35,540 nt of DNA from Prochlorococcus sp. AG-402-K16. Lineage in GTDB: Bacteria; Cyanobacteriota; Cyanobacteriia; PCC-6307; Cyanobiaceae. The DNA is taken from positions 1-35,540 of the forward strand of contig QCIH01000016.1 of assembly GCA_003216795.1 (NCBI GenBank), in the 5' to 3' direction. The notes under the pieces are model-generated. The model had not been told where the DNA came from and did no database searches. It saw only the letters and a program-made list of their open reading frames with translations. A program made the position numbers and the translations under genes. Below are positions 18,204 through 27,113 of this stretch, piece after piece (position 1 is the first letter of the stretch; each line of letters starts with the position of its first letter).

Positions 18204-18225
18204 AAATTTATTTATTAAATTTTTA
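18201..18225. terminator. Palindrome between psaK and dxs, likely bidirectional terminator
   Basis: A perfect 10-bp inverted repeat, TAAAAATTTA (18201-18210) and TAAATTTTTA (18216-18225), encloses a 5-nt loop. The first three bases are the psaK stop codon and the last three are the complement of the dxs stop codon. Each 3' arm ends in a T-run on its own strand. The stem is all A/T, so strength is uncertain. Confidence 0.5.
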
Positions 18226-20112
18226 ATTATCTAACTTGAATTTTTTAACAATTTTATCTACCATCTGATCAGGCATAAGTCCTAATTTTTCTTTACTCTG
18301 ATCAGGTGAAGCATGATCAACTAAAACATCAGGTATACCTATTCTGCATACAGGAATATTTATTTCATTATCGTTTAATAATTCAACTATTGCGGAACCA
18401 AATCCACCTATTAGTGTTCCTTCTTCCATAGTTACAACTTTTTGAATCCTACTTGCTAAAGGCATAATAAGATTTTTATCGAGAGGTTTCACAAATCGTG
18501 CATTAATAACACATGCATTAATGTTCATATTTTTTAGTATCTTTGCTGTTTCGATAGCAGATTTGACCATTGAACCATAAGCAATAATTAAAATGTCCTC
18601 TCCTTCTTCAAGTATTTCAGCTTCGCCTATATTTAAAGGTTCCCAACCCTCATCCATTACAGCCACTCCTAACCCAGAGCCTCTGGGTATTCTTAATGCT
18701 GTAGGACCGTTATGGTTTATTGAAGTTATTAACATTTTCTGTAATTCAGACTCATCTTTTGGGGCCATCAATACAAAATTAGGGATAGATCTCATATAAC
18801 TGATATCGTACTGACCCTGGTGAGTAGGACCGTCAGCTCCAACTATCCCAGCTCTATCAAGTACGAATGATACAGGTAAATTTTGTATCCCAACATCATG
18901 AATTAATTGATCAAAAGCACGTTGAAGAAAAGTACTATAAATAGCTACAACAGGTTTAAGACCATCGCACGACATTCCTGCCGCAAGAGTAACTGCATGT
19001 TGTTCTGCTATTCCAACATCGATATATTGGTCTGGAATATTTCTTTGCAATATATCTAAACCAGTACCTGTAGCCATTGCAGCTGTAATGCCAACGACTT
19101 TGCTATCTTGTTCACATATTTTCAATAAGGTTTGACCAAATATTTTACTATAACTAACAGGCTTAGGTTTCTTTGATGGAATAGATTTCCCAGTAGTCAG
19201 ATCAAATGCCGACTGAGCATGATATCCTACCTGATCAGCTTCTGCATAAGGATAACCCTTCCCTTTTGTTGTAACAACATGAACAAGTACAGGTTTTTTA
19301 AGTTTATGAGCAGCGTTAAAAGTATTAACTAAATTTCCAATATCATGACCATCAATTGGACCCATATATGTAAATCCGAGTTCTTCAAAAACAGCACCAA
19401 CCTTAGGCACAGCCAATCGTCTAACGCTTCCTTTAATATTTTTTAATTCTTCTGGTATATCCTTACCAATTAAGGGAATATTTTTTACACTTTCTTGAAC
19501 ACTATCGGATAAAAATTGTAATGGAGGACTAACCCTTACCTTATTTAAGTAAGATGAAAGGGCTCCAACTGGAGGTGAAATAGACATATCATTATCGTTT
19601 AATACAACAACTAATGGAGTATTTGGTAAGTGTCCTGCATGATTTATAGCTTCTAATGCCATTCCTCCAGTTAATGCTCCATCTCCAATAACAGCAACAC
19701 ATTTATAATTCTCACCTTTTCTGTCTCTGGCCATTGCCATTCCTAAAGCAGCTGAAATAGAAGTGCTTGCATGTCCAGCACCAAAATGATCAAATTTACT
19801 TTCACTTCTTTTTAGATATCCAGCTACTCCATTTTGTTGTCTAAGGGAATCAAATTGACTGAAACGTCCTGTTATTAATTTATGAGGGTAACCTTGATGT
19901 CCAACATCCCAAACAACTTTGTCGAAATCTAGATCAAGAGTTTGATATAAAGCTAATGTAAGCTCTACCACACCTAAACCAGGGCCAAGATGTCCACCAC
20001 TAGTAGATACTACTTGAAGGTGTCTTTCTCTAATTTGACAAGCAATTTCCTCTAATTGTGAAACTGTTAAGCCATGAAGTTGATTTGGATGACTTAACTC
20101 ACTTAAAAGCAT
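18223..20112 (-). CDS. dxs: 1-deoxy-D-xylulose-5-phosphate synthase
   Basis: Thiamine-diphosphate enzyme joining pyruvate and glyceraldehyde 3-phosphate, the entry step of the MEP isoprenoid pathway feeding carotenoids and phytyl chains. Seen: [19 protein letters not shown] near the N-terminus, [17 protein letters not shown] (ThDP/Mg motif), the catalytic glutamate region [15 protein letters not shown], and [18 protein letters not shown]. At 629 residues it is full length. ATG start, divergent from ilvA (116 bp apart), convergent with psaK. Confidence 0.97.
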   Translation of the reverse strand: MLLSELSHPNQLHGLTVSQLEEIACQIRERHLQVVSTSGGHLGPGLGVVELTLALYQTLDLDFDKVVWDVGHQGYPHKLITGRFSQFDSLRQQNGVAGYLKRSESKFDHFGAGHASTSISAALGMAMARDRKGENYKCVAVIGDGALTGGMALEAINHAGHLPNTPLVVVLNDNDMSISPPVGALSSYLNKVRVSPPLQFLSDSVQESVKNIPLIGKDIPEELKNIKGSVRRLAVPKVGAVFEELGFTYMGPIDGHDIGNLVNTFNAAHKLKKPVLVHVVTTKGKGYPYAEADQVGYHAQSAFDLTTGKSIPSKKPKPVSYSKIFGQTLLKICEQDSKVVGITAAMATGTGLDILQRNIPDQYIDVGIAEQHAVTLAAGMSCDGLKPVVAIYSTFLQRAFDQLIHDVGIQNLPVSFVLDRAGIVGADGPTHQGQYDISYMRSIPNFVLMAPKDESELQKMLITSINHNGPTALRIPRGSGLGVAVMDEGWEPLNIGEAEILEEGEDILIIAYGSMVKSAIETAKILKNMNINACVINARFVKPLDKNLIMPLASRIQKVVTMEEGTLIGGFGSAIVELLNDNEINIPVCRIGIPDVLVDHASPDQSKEKLGLMPDQMVDKIVKKFKLDN

Positions 20113-20228
20113 TTAATAAAAATTTGTATCTATCTAATCTAAAACGTCGAGGTGCAAAATGAGTATTTTTTTAGAAATAGATCATGTAATGTTTTATTAG
20201 ATTAATAATTAATGCTAAAAGTATATAT

Positions 20229-21770
20229 ATGAATGATTATTTTGAAAAAATACTTCAAGCTGAAGTCTATGAAGTAGCAAAAAAAACGCCCCTAGAGAAA
20301 GCTCATAATTTGAGTAATACACTTAATAATGAAGTTTATCTAAAAAGAGAAGATCTTCAAGATGTTTTTTCATTCAAAGTAAGAGGTGCATATAACAAAA
20401 TGAGTAAGCTCTCCAATTCTCAGCTTTCTCAGGGAGTAATTACTTCAAGTGCTGGTAATCATGCTCAAGGTGTTGCTCTTAGTGCCCTCAAGCTAAATTG
20501 CCAAGCGACAATATTAATGCCCATTACAACGCCTCTTGTAAAAGTTAATGCTGTGAAAAAGTTAAAAGCAAAAGTTATATTATTTGGTGATAATTATGAT
20601 GAAACTTACAAAGAAGCAATAAGGATTAGCAAAGAAAGAAATTTATGTTTTATTCATCCTTTTGATGATCCAGATGTAATAGCAGGACAAGGAACTATAG
20701 CTATTGAACTTGAACAGCAACTAAAGGAAAAACCCTATGCAATTTATATTGCTGTTGGTGGTGGTGGATTGATATCAGGCATATCCTTATATATAAAAAA
20801 AATATGGCCTGAAGTAAAAATAATTGGGGTAGAGCCTGAAGATGCAGACGCCATGACAAAATCTTTGGAAGAATCCAAAATTGTGGAATTATCTTCTGTT
20901 GGTCAATTTGCAGATGGAGTGGCGGTTAAAAAAATTGGTAAAAATACTTTTGATATTGGCAGAAAATATATTGATAAGATGATTACCGTTGATACTGATG
21001 AAATATGTGCAGCTATAAAAGATGTTTTTGAGGATACTAGATCAATACTAGAGCCCGCAGGAGCATTATCGATTGCCGGGATGAAAAAAGATATTTTAAA
21101 TTCGAATCATTCAAATAGAAAATTGGTCGCGATTGCATGTGGTGCAAATATGAATTTTGAGCGACTTAGATTTGTCGCAGAAAGAGCAGAACTCGGTGAG
21201 TGTAAAGAAGTAATGATGGCTGTTGAAATTCCTGAACGTGCTGGAAGTTTAATTGATTTTTGTAAGTTGCTTGATAATAGAAATTTAACTGAATTTAGCT
21301 ACAGGATGTCGAATTCTAAGAATGCCCAGATCTTTGTAGGAGTCCAAGTCTATGGATTAAATGATAAAAAAAACCTTTTAAATGTATTTAGAAATTCGGA
21401 GTACTCATTTATTGACATAAGTGATGATGAATTATCTAAAAATCATCTAAGACATATGGTAGGTGGAAGATTACCAAAGAATTTTAAAGAAATGGATAAT
21501 AGAAACTTTGTTGAGCTTTTATACAGATTTGAGTTTCCTGAAAGGCCTGGCGCATTAATAAACTTCTTAAATAATATGAAATCTAATTGGTCTATAAGCA
21601 TATTTCATTATAGGAATTATGGAGCTGATGTTGGAAAAATTGTTATTGGAGTTTTAATTGATAAAAATGAGATTTTAGAGTGGAATAAATTTGTAAGAAT
21701 TCTAGGCTATAAATTTTGGGATGAAACTCAAAACGATACATATAGATTATTCCTTGGTGCATCAGATTAA
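20229..21770 (+). CDS. ilvA: Threonine ammonia-lyase (biosynthetic threonine dehydratase)
   Basis: PLP enzyme deaminating threonine to 2-oxobutyrate, the committed step to isoleucine. The PLP lysine is Lys50 in SFKVRGAYNKM; SSAGNHAQGVALSA and the glycine loop VGGGGLISGI follow. The C-terminal part (about 330-510) contains two ACT-like regulatory domains, each beginning near ...PERAGSLIDF and ...PERPGALINF, so isoleucine feedback control is expected. At 513 residues it matches E. coli-type IlvA. ATG start. Confidence 0.96.
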   Translation: MNDYFEKILQAEVYEVAKKTPLEKAHNLSNTLNNEVYLKREDLQDVFSFKVRGAYNKMSKLSNSQLSQGVITSSAGNHAQGVALSALKLNCQATILMPITTPLVKVNAVKKLKAKVILFGDNYDETYKEAIRISKERNLCFIHPFDDPDVIAGQGTIAIELEQQLKEKPYAIYIAVGGGGLISGISLYIKKIWPEVKIIGVEPEDADAMTKSLEESKIVELSSVGQFADGVAVKKIGKNTFDIGRKYIDKMITVDTDEICAAIKDVFEDTRSILEPAGALSIAGMKKDILNSNHSNRKLVAIACGANMNFERLRFVAERAELGECKEVMMAVEIPERAGSLIDFCKLLDNRNLTEFSYRMSNSKNAQIFVGVQVYGLNDKKNLLNVFRNSEYSFIDISDDELSKNHLRHMVGGRLPKNFKEMDNRNFVELLYRFEFPERPGALINFLNNMKSNWSISIFHYRNYGADVGKIVIGVLIDKNEILEWNKFVRILGYKFWDETQNDTYRLFLGASD

Positions 21771-21806
21771 ATTTAAGGTAAATTAGGAAAGATTTAGGTA
21801 ATTAAA

Positions 21807-22343
21807 ATCAATCAATCTGATCTAAATACCACGCCAATATCTGATATAGATCTAGTTACTAAAGTTGAAGCTGTTCTATATTTGAAAGGCAGACCAATAA
21901 CAAAAAAGGATCTTTCAGAAATTACTAATTCTGATATAAACTCAATAAATGATGCAATTAAAGATCTAAAAAATAAATACTCTAATCCCAACTCAGCTAT
22001 TGAATTAAATACAATTAATAACAGTTTTTCTCTCGAACTAAAATCTAGTCTTAATGAATTCGTCGATGATTTACTTCCTTCTGATTTGAAAACATCCGAA
22101 TTAAGGACCTTGGCTACTATTGCGATCAAAAAAAAGATCCTACAATCGGATCTTATACTTCTAAGAGGTTCAGGTGCTTATGATCATATTAAAGAATTAT
22201 TAGAAAAGAAATTTATCGTAAAACGAAAGCAAAAAGATGGTAGATCGTATTGGTTATCATTATCAGAAAAGTTTTTTCAAACTTTTGCTGTAAGTAATGA
22301 ATATCTCTCAAATATAGGAAGCAGTAATAATAAGCAGCAATAA
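21807..22343 (+). CDS. scpB: Chromosome segregation/condensation protein ScpB, apparent non-AUG start
   Basis: Winged-helix kleisin-associated subunit of the SMC-ScpA-ScpB condensin complex. Two winged-helix halves are recognisable; the second has the family's LRTLATIAIKKKILQSDLILLRGS and KKFIVKRKQKDGRSYW segments. The first conventional start (TTG at 21882) would cut off the conserved first helix, KVEAVLYLKGRPI. The reading frame is open from 21798 (stop TAG at 21795-21797) but holds only ATT (21801) and ATC (21807) as candidate starts. A TTAGG element at 21794-21798 is 8 nt before the ATC, so I placed the start there. The start is uncertain; the family call is firm. Confidence 0.8.
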   Translation: MNQSDLNTTPISDIDLVTKVEAVLYLKGRPITKKDLSEITNSDINSINDAIKDLKNKYSNPNSAIELNTINNSFSLELKSSLNEFVDDLLPSDLKTSELRTLATIAIKKKILQSDLILLRGSGAYDHIKELLEKKFIVKRKQKDGRSYWLSLSEKFFQTFAVSNEYLSNIGSSNNKQQ

Positions 22344-22378
22344 TAAGTAAATGTTAGGATATATTAAATTACGACAAG

Positions 22379-22660
22379 ATGATGTTATCTGAGATTTTTG
22401 CAGTTCTGGGCCAAACTTTATCAATTTATTCTTTCATATTGATAATAAGAATTTTACTTACATGGTTTCCAGGTATTGATTGGAGTAACGGTGTTTTATC
22501 TGCATTAACTTCTATCACAGATCCCTATTTAAACATTTTTAGAGGTATTATCCCTCCAATAGGTGGATTTGATATTTCATCATTATTAGCTTTTTTACTT
22601 TTAAATGTAATACAAAATTTAATTACAAATCTCCAGTATGCAAGCTTGGGCTATAGCTGA
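22379..22660 (+). CDS. YggT family membrane protein (Ycf19-like)
   Basis: A 93-residue membrane protein with two hydrophobic segments (about 8-30 and 65-87). The YggT pattern is visible in RILLTWFPGIDW and LTSITDPYLNIFRGIIPPIGG. Cyanobacterial members correspond to plastid Ycf19; reported phenotypes concern osmotic balance or plastid/cell division, and the exact role is unsettled. ATG start (a second ATG follows at once). It ends 2 bp before the convergent MazG-like gene. Confidence 0.9.
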   Translation: MMLSEIFAVLGQTLSIYSFILIIRILLTWFPGIDWSNGVLSALTSITDPYLNIFRGIIPPIGGFDISSLLAFLLLNVIQNLITNLQYASLGYS

Positions 22661-22662
22661 AC

Positions 22663-22992
22663 TTATCTATCATCTCCAGAACCCCTTATCTTCCCTTTAG
22701 CAGCTCTTAATTTTAATTTTTCAAGGTTTTGTAATGCAACATCCTCTAAATTGAAATTCAATTCTGTACAAAGATTTGAAATGTACCACAAAACATCCCC
22801 TAACTCTTTTTTAATACCTAATTTTGATTCGTTATCAAATATTCCATTTTTATCTCTTATAACCTTTTTCACTTTTTCTGCCACCTCACCAGCCTCTCCA
22901 ACTAAACCAAGAGTTGGATAAATATTATTTGAGCCTAAATCTGGATATTGTGCTGTTTCTCTAGCTTTTTTCTGATAAGTTTTAAAATCCAT
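22663..22992 (-). CDS. MazG-like nucleotide pyrophosphohydrolase
   Basis: A 109-residue all-alpha NTP pyrophosphatase domain. The metal-binding pattern is Glu33-x2-Glu36 in VGEAGEVAEKVKK and Glu63-x2-Asp66 in KELGDVLWY. A single short domain, unlike the two-domain E. coli MazG, resembling house-cleaning enzymes (and phage MazG homologs common in marine cyanophages; nothing here suggests a phage origin). It is divergent from pyk across 61 bp. Confidence 0.9.
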   Translation of the reverse strand: MDFKTYQKKARETAQYPDLGSNNIYPTLGLVGEAGEVAEKVKKVIRDKNGIFDNESKLGIKKELGDVLWYISNLCTELNFNLEDVALQNLEKLKLRAAKGKIRGSGDDR

Positions 22993-23053
22993 GACTTAAA
23001 TAACTAACTTTGGGTATGGTAAATTTATTTATATCTAGCAATATTATCTATAT

Positions 23054-24844
23054 ATGTCGAATATTGATTTAAAAAGAAGAACGAAAATAGTAGCAACTAT
23101 TGGCCCTGCAACCCAATCTGAAGAGATAATTACAAATTTAATTAAAGCTGGAGTAACAACATTCAGATTAAATTTCTCACATGGAGATCATAAAGATCAT
23201 GCTGACAGAATAAAAACCATAAGGAAAGTATCAAAAAAGTTAGATATAGATATTGGAATATTACAAGATCTTCAAGGACCTAAAATACGATTAGGGCGCT
23301 TTAAAGATGGGCCAGTAAAAATTAAAAAAGGCGATAAATTCATACTGACATCAAATGAAGTCGAATGCACAAATACTATTGCAAATGTAACCTACGACAA
23401 ACTTTCTCATGAAGTTAGCGAAGGGAAAAGAATACTTTTAGATGATGGAAAAATAGAAATGATTGTAGAAAAAGTTGATAAAAAAGCTAATAATTTGAAG
23501 TGCATTGTAACTGTAGGAGGGGTTCTTTCAAACAATAAAGGTGTTAATTTTCCAGATGTTCAATTATCAGTAAAAGCATTAACAGAAAAAGATAAAGAGG
23601 ATTTAAAATTCGGTTTATCTGAAGGAGTTGATTGGATAGCACTAAGTTTCGTAAGAAATCCATCCGATATAAATGAGATAAAAGATTTAATAAACAAAAA
23701 TGGGCATTCAACTCCTGTAGTCGCAAAAATAGAAAAATTTGAAGCAATTGATCAGATCGATTCAGTATTACCTTTATGTGATGGGGTTATGGTTGCAAGA
23801 GGTGATTTGGGAGTAGAAATGCCTGCTGAAGAAGTTCCTCTTTTACAAAAGGAATTAATAAGAAAAGCTAATACATTAGGTATCCCAATAATTACAGCAA
23901 CTCAAATGCTTGATTCTATGGCTTCTAACCCAAGACCAACTAGGGCCGAAGTTAGTGATGTTGCAAATGCAATTCTGGATGGTACTGATGCTGTAATGCT
24001 TTCAAACGAAACTGCAGTTGGAGATTATCCTGTAGAGGCAGTTGAAACAATGGCAACCATAGCAAGAAGAATTGAAAGGGATTATCCACTTAAGGCTATT
24101 GAAAGTCACTTACCCAGTACAATCCCAAATGCTATTAGTGCAGCAGTAAGTAATATAGCTAGACAACTTGATGCAGGAGCTATAATCCCTTTAACTAAAT
24201 CAGGTTCTACCGCTCGAAATGTAAGTAAGTTCAGACCACCAACACCTATCTTGGCAACTACTACAGAGAGAAGTGTAGCGAGAAGATTGCAACTTGTTTG
24301 GGGAGTTACTCCAATAGTAGTTGAAAATGATCAAAGAACAGCAAAAACTTTTAGTTTAGCTATGCAAATTGCTCAGGAGATGGGGATCCTAAATCAAGGA
24401 GATTTAGTAGTCCAAACCGCAGGTACTTTAACTGGAATTAGTGGCTCTACAGATTTAATAAAAGTCGGTTTAGTAAGAAAGATAGTATCAAGAGGAATTT
24501 CAATAGGGGAAACCGGTGTTACAGGTAAAGCCAGAATAATTAAAAATAATCTTGATATGTCCTTAATTAGCCCAGGAGAAATATTATTTGTTCCGAAGGA
24601 ATTAATGCAAAATATTCCACTGAGTAAAAATATTGTCGGCATTGTTACGAACCAAAATGTAAATGATGTTTATGGTTTATTCAATAAAAATAATAAAAAG
24701 ATTTCTACAATTTGTAATTTAGAAAATATCGATAATCATCAAATCAGTAATGGCGACCTTATTACACTCCAGCTTAATGAAGGTGTTATATATATGGGAC
24801 AAATTGAAGATGATGATGCAATAGATAAATATAAATATGTCTAG
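23054..24844 (+). CDS. pyk: Pyruvate kinase with C-terminal extension
   Basis: Converts phosphoenolpyruvate and ADP to pyruvate and ATP. Seen: RRTKIVATIGPAT at the N-terminus, RLNFSHGDH, the catalytic-site MVARGDLGVEMP (246-257) and ITATQMLDSM. The core ends near residue 475. A further ~115 residues resemble the PEP-utiliser mobile domain found at the end of Bacillus and cyanobacterial pyruvate kinases (GETGVTGKARI and SPGEILFVP are visible), but no GG-x-SH histidine motif is present. Length 596. The ABC permease gene starts inside its last 8 bp. Confidence 0.95.
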   Translation: MSNIDLKRRTKIVATIGPATQSEEIITNLIKAGVTTFRLNFSHGDHKDHADRIKTIRKVSKKLDIDIGILQDLQGPKIRLGRFKDGPVKIKKGDKFILTSNEVECTNTIANVTYDKLSHEVSEGKRILLDDGKIEMIVEKVDKKANNLKCIVTVGGVLSNNKGVNFPDVQLSVKALTEKDKEDLKFGLSEGVDWIALSFVRNPSDINEIKDLINKNGHSTPVVAKIEKFEAIDQIDSVLPLCDGVMVARGDLGVEMPAEEVPLLQKELIRKANTLGIPIITATQMLDSMASNPRPTRAEVSDVANAILDGTDAVMLSNETAVGDYPVEAVETMATIARRIERDYPLKAIESHLPSTIPNAISAAVSNIARQLDAGAIIPLTKSGSTARNVSKFRPPTPILATTTERSVARRLQLVWGVTPIVVENDQRTAKTFSLAMQIAQEMGILNQGDLVVQTAGTLTGISGSTDLIKVGLVRKIVSRGISIGETGVTGKARIIKNNLDMSLISPGEILFVPKELMQNIPLSKNIVGIVTNQNVNDVYGLFNKNNKKISTICNLENIDNHQISNGDLITLQLNEGVIYMGQIEDDDAIDKYKYV

Positions 24845-26069
24845 GAATATCTCAATAAAAGAAGCCTTAGGCATGGCCACAAAAACTTTAGTTTCGAACA
24901 AATTGAGAAGTTCGTTAACAATGCTGGGGATAATTATCGGAAATGCTTCAGTTATTACACTTGTTGGACTTGGTAGAGGTGCTCAAACATTAGCAAAAAA
25001 CCAATTAAGTAATTTAGGTGCCAATGTTTTATTCATTGTTCCCGGAAATAATGACACAAGAAGAAGAGGTATTTCATTTCCTAAAAACCTAGTTTTAGAA
25101 GATGCAATAGCAATAAGCAATCAAGTACCAACAGTTAAAAAAGTAGCTCCTCAAATCTCTGCAAACGAAATAGTGCAATCAAATTCTAAAAGTTTAAATA
25201 TATCAATTGCTGGAGTTACTCCTGAATTTCTTGAAGTAAGAAGCTTTGAAGTAGATAAGGGTAGATTTTTATCAAAAAGTGATGTCAATAGTGCAAGAAG
25301 TTATGTTGTAATAGGTCCTGATCTTAAAGACGAATTTTTCAAAGATAAATCTTCATCACTTGGGAAAAAAATCAGAATTAAAGACCACACTTATGAAATT
25401 ATCGGAATATTAAAACCAAAAGGTGCTGTATTTGGAAGTAATCAAGACAAAAATGCATATATTCCATTAACCACCATGGTCAATAGGATTACAGGGAAGG
25501 ACCCTACCTATGGAGTAAGTTTAAGCTTCATTAGTGTTGAAGCGATAAATAAAAATGCAACTAGTGCCGCTAAATTTCAGATCACTAACTTATTAAGACA
25601 AAGACATAAAATAATCAGAGATGATGACTTTGCGGTTAGATCACAAGAAGATGCATTGAATATAGTAACCAACATAACAAGTGGACTAACGTTTTTATTG
25701 GCTGGTATTGGGGCAGTATCTTTAGTGGTTGGAGGCATAGGAATCATGAATATTATGCTCGTTTCTGTAAGCGAAAGAACTGAAGAGATTGGACTTAGAA
25801 AAGCAATAGGAGCTAAACAGTCAGATATATTAGTTCAATTTTTAATTGAGGCATTAATTTTATCTACAATTGGAGGATTAATTGGAACAACGACTGGATT
25901 ATCAGGTGTTTTTCTTTTATCTCTGATAACGCCTCTTCCTGCATCAGTAGGAATTACAACTACTTTTTCCACCATGATTATTTCAGGCTCAATAGGTTTA
26001 ATCTTTGGCGTTTTACCTGCAAAAAGAGCTTCTAAGTTAGATCCAATTGTTGCATTGAGAAGTTTATAA
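24837..26069 (+). CDS. MacB/FtsX-type ABC transporter permease
   Basis: A 410-residue membrane protein with a MacB-like architecture: N-terminal helix (about 24-47), a periplasmic MacB_PCD-type domain (about 50-265), and a C-terminal FtsX domain with three helices. The GIMNIMLVSVSERTEEIGLRKAIGA segment is the family hallmark. Such proteins couple with a LolD-like ATPase for export or lipoprotein/stress functions; no ATPase is encoded nearby. ATG start overlaps pyk by 8 bp, so it is translationally coupled to it. Confidence 0.9.
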   Translation: MSRNISIKEALGMATKTLVSNKLRSSLTMLGIIIGNASVITLVGLGRGAQTLAKNQLSNLGANVLFIVPGNNDTRRRGISFPKNLVLEDAIAISNQVPTVKKVAPQISANEIVQSNSKSLNISIAGVTPEFLEVRSFEVDKGRFLSKSDVNSARSYVVIGPDLKDEFFKDKSSSLGKKIRIKDHTYEIIGILKPKGAVFGSNQDKNAYIPLTTMVNRITGKDPTYGVSLSFISVEAINKNATSAAKFQITNLLRQRHKIIRDDDFAVRSQEDALNIVTNITSGLTFLLAGIGAVSLVVGGIGIMNIMLVSVSERTEEIGLRKAIGAKQSDILVQFLIEALILSTIGGLIGTTTGLSGVFLLSLITPLPASVGITTTFSTMIISGSIGLIFGVLPAKRASKLDPIVALRSL

Positions 26070-26084
26070 ATTAAATTTATAATA

Positions 26085-26654
26085 ATGCTCAATTTTTATA
26101 AATTAATTGAGATACTGGTGAGTCTTCAATTACTAGTAATAACGTCCATGTTACCTGTTTATATTCCACTACCTTTTATATATAAAACTAGTAATAGCTT
26201 TGAATTGCCTATCACATGGCAAATTCCGACCATAATTTTATTAACACTTATATTTCATAAAAAAGTTCTTTTCAGAGCCTTTTCTATATATATAATTTTG
26301 GGGGTATTTATATTTCCTGTCTTTCATCAAGGAGGTTCAATAGGTTATTTGCTCACTCCAAATTTTGGATATTTAATAGGTTTGTATCCATTAATAAAAA
26401 TAATTGATAATTTAAATAATAGAAACAAAATAAACATTGGAAACTTTTTAAAAAATGGATTTTTAGCAATAGGTGCTATGCATTTAACTGGAATATTTTA
26501 CAACTTAATACAAATTATATTTTACAGTCAATTTAATTTATTTTTATATAATTTAGGGAAATACTCATTAGGTAAGATTGGATATCATTTTCTAATGCTT
26601 TTCCCACTTTTATTACTTATTAAACCTATAGAACGTTTAAAACGTAGTAAATAA
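26085..26654 (+). CDS. bioY: BioY-type biotin transporter (ECF S-component)
   Basis: A 189-residue integral membrane protein with about six hydrophobic helices. The conserved BioY region is HQGGSIGYLLTPNFGYLIGLYPL (about 86-108). BioY proteins bind biotin and work alone or with the shared EcfAT module; no EcfA/T gene is in the window. The sequence is diverged and very AT-rich, so substrate is inferred from family. Its TAA stop overlaps the lspA ATG as TAATG. Confidence 0.75.
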   Translation: MLNFYKLIEILVSLQLLVITSMLPVYIPLPFIYKTSNSFELPITWQIPTIILLTLIFHKKVLFRAFSIYIILGVFIFPVFHQGGSIGYLLTPNFGYLIGLYPLIKIIDNLNNRNKINIGNFLKNGFLAIGAMHLTGIFYNLIQIIFYSQFNLFLYNLGKYSLGKIGYHFLMLFPLLLLIKPIERLKRSK

Positions 26655-27112
26655 TGATTAATAAAATACAAACAAAAATATATTTTTTATCTCTTAGTAT
26701 ATTTATTGTTCTAATAGATCAATTTACGAAATATTTAATGTTTTATAATAAAAAATTATTTATTAATAAAGACTTTCTTTTATTCAAATTAGACTTTGTA
26801 AAAAATTATGGGGCAGCATTTAACATATTTAGTGGTAGTAGAATATTTTTATCTTTAATAAGTATTTTGTTTTCAATATTACTTATTTATTTAATATTTA
26901 GGAAAAATACTTTAAACTCATTTGATCTATATTCTTACAGCTTTATACTTGGGGGAACTATTGGTAATGGTATAGATAGGATATATAAAGGTTTTGTAGT
27001 TGATTTTATAAATTTAAATATTATAAATTTTCCAGTATTTAATATTGCTGATATATCTATTAATATTGGGTTCATATTTTTACTTTATAACATTTTTAAA
27101 AATAATCGATAA
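26654..27112 (+). CDS. lspA: Lipoprotein signal peptidase (signal peptidase II)
   Basis: Membrane aspartic protease cleaving prolipoproteins before the lipidated Cys. The 152-residue protein has four hydrophobic segments and the family motifs IDQFTKY (21-27), NYGAAFN (51-57), GGTIGNGIDRIYKGFVVDFIN (100-120) and FPVFNIAD (126-133). The catalytic aspartates are likely Asp117 and Asp133. Start ATG overlaps the bioY stop by one base; the GTPase ATG begins 2 bases after its last base. Confidence 0.93.
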   Translation: MINKIQTKIYFLSLSIFIVLIDQFTKYLMFYNKKLFINKDFLLFKLDFVKNYGAAFNIFSGSRIFLSLISILFSILLIYLIFRKNTLNSFDLYSYSFILGGTIGNGIDRIYKGFVVDFINLNIINFPVFNIADISINIGFIFLLYNIFKNNR

Positions 27113-27113
27113 A

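Noticed and set aside
27045..27113. Longer GTPase reading frame starting at 27045
   Set aside because: The first 23 codons are inside lspA; the ATG at 27114 directly after lspA stop is the natural start.
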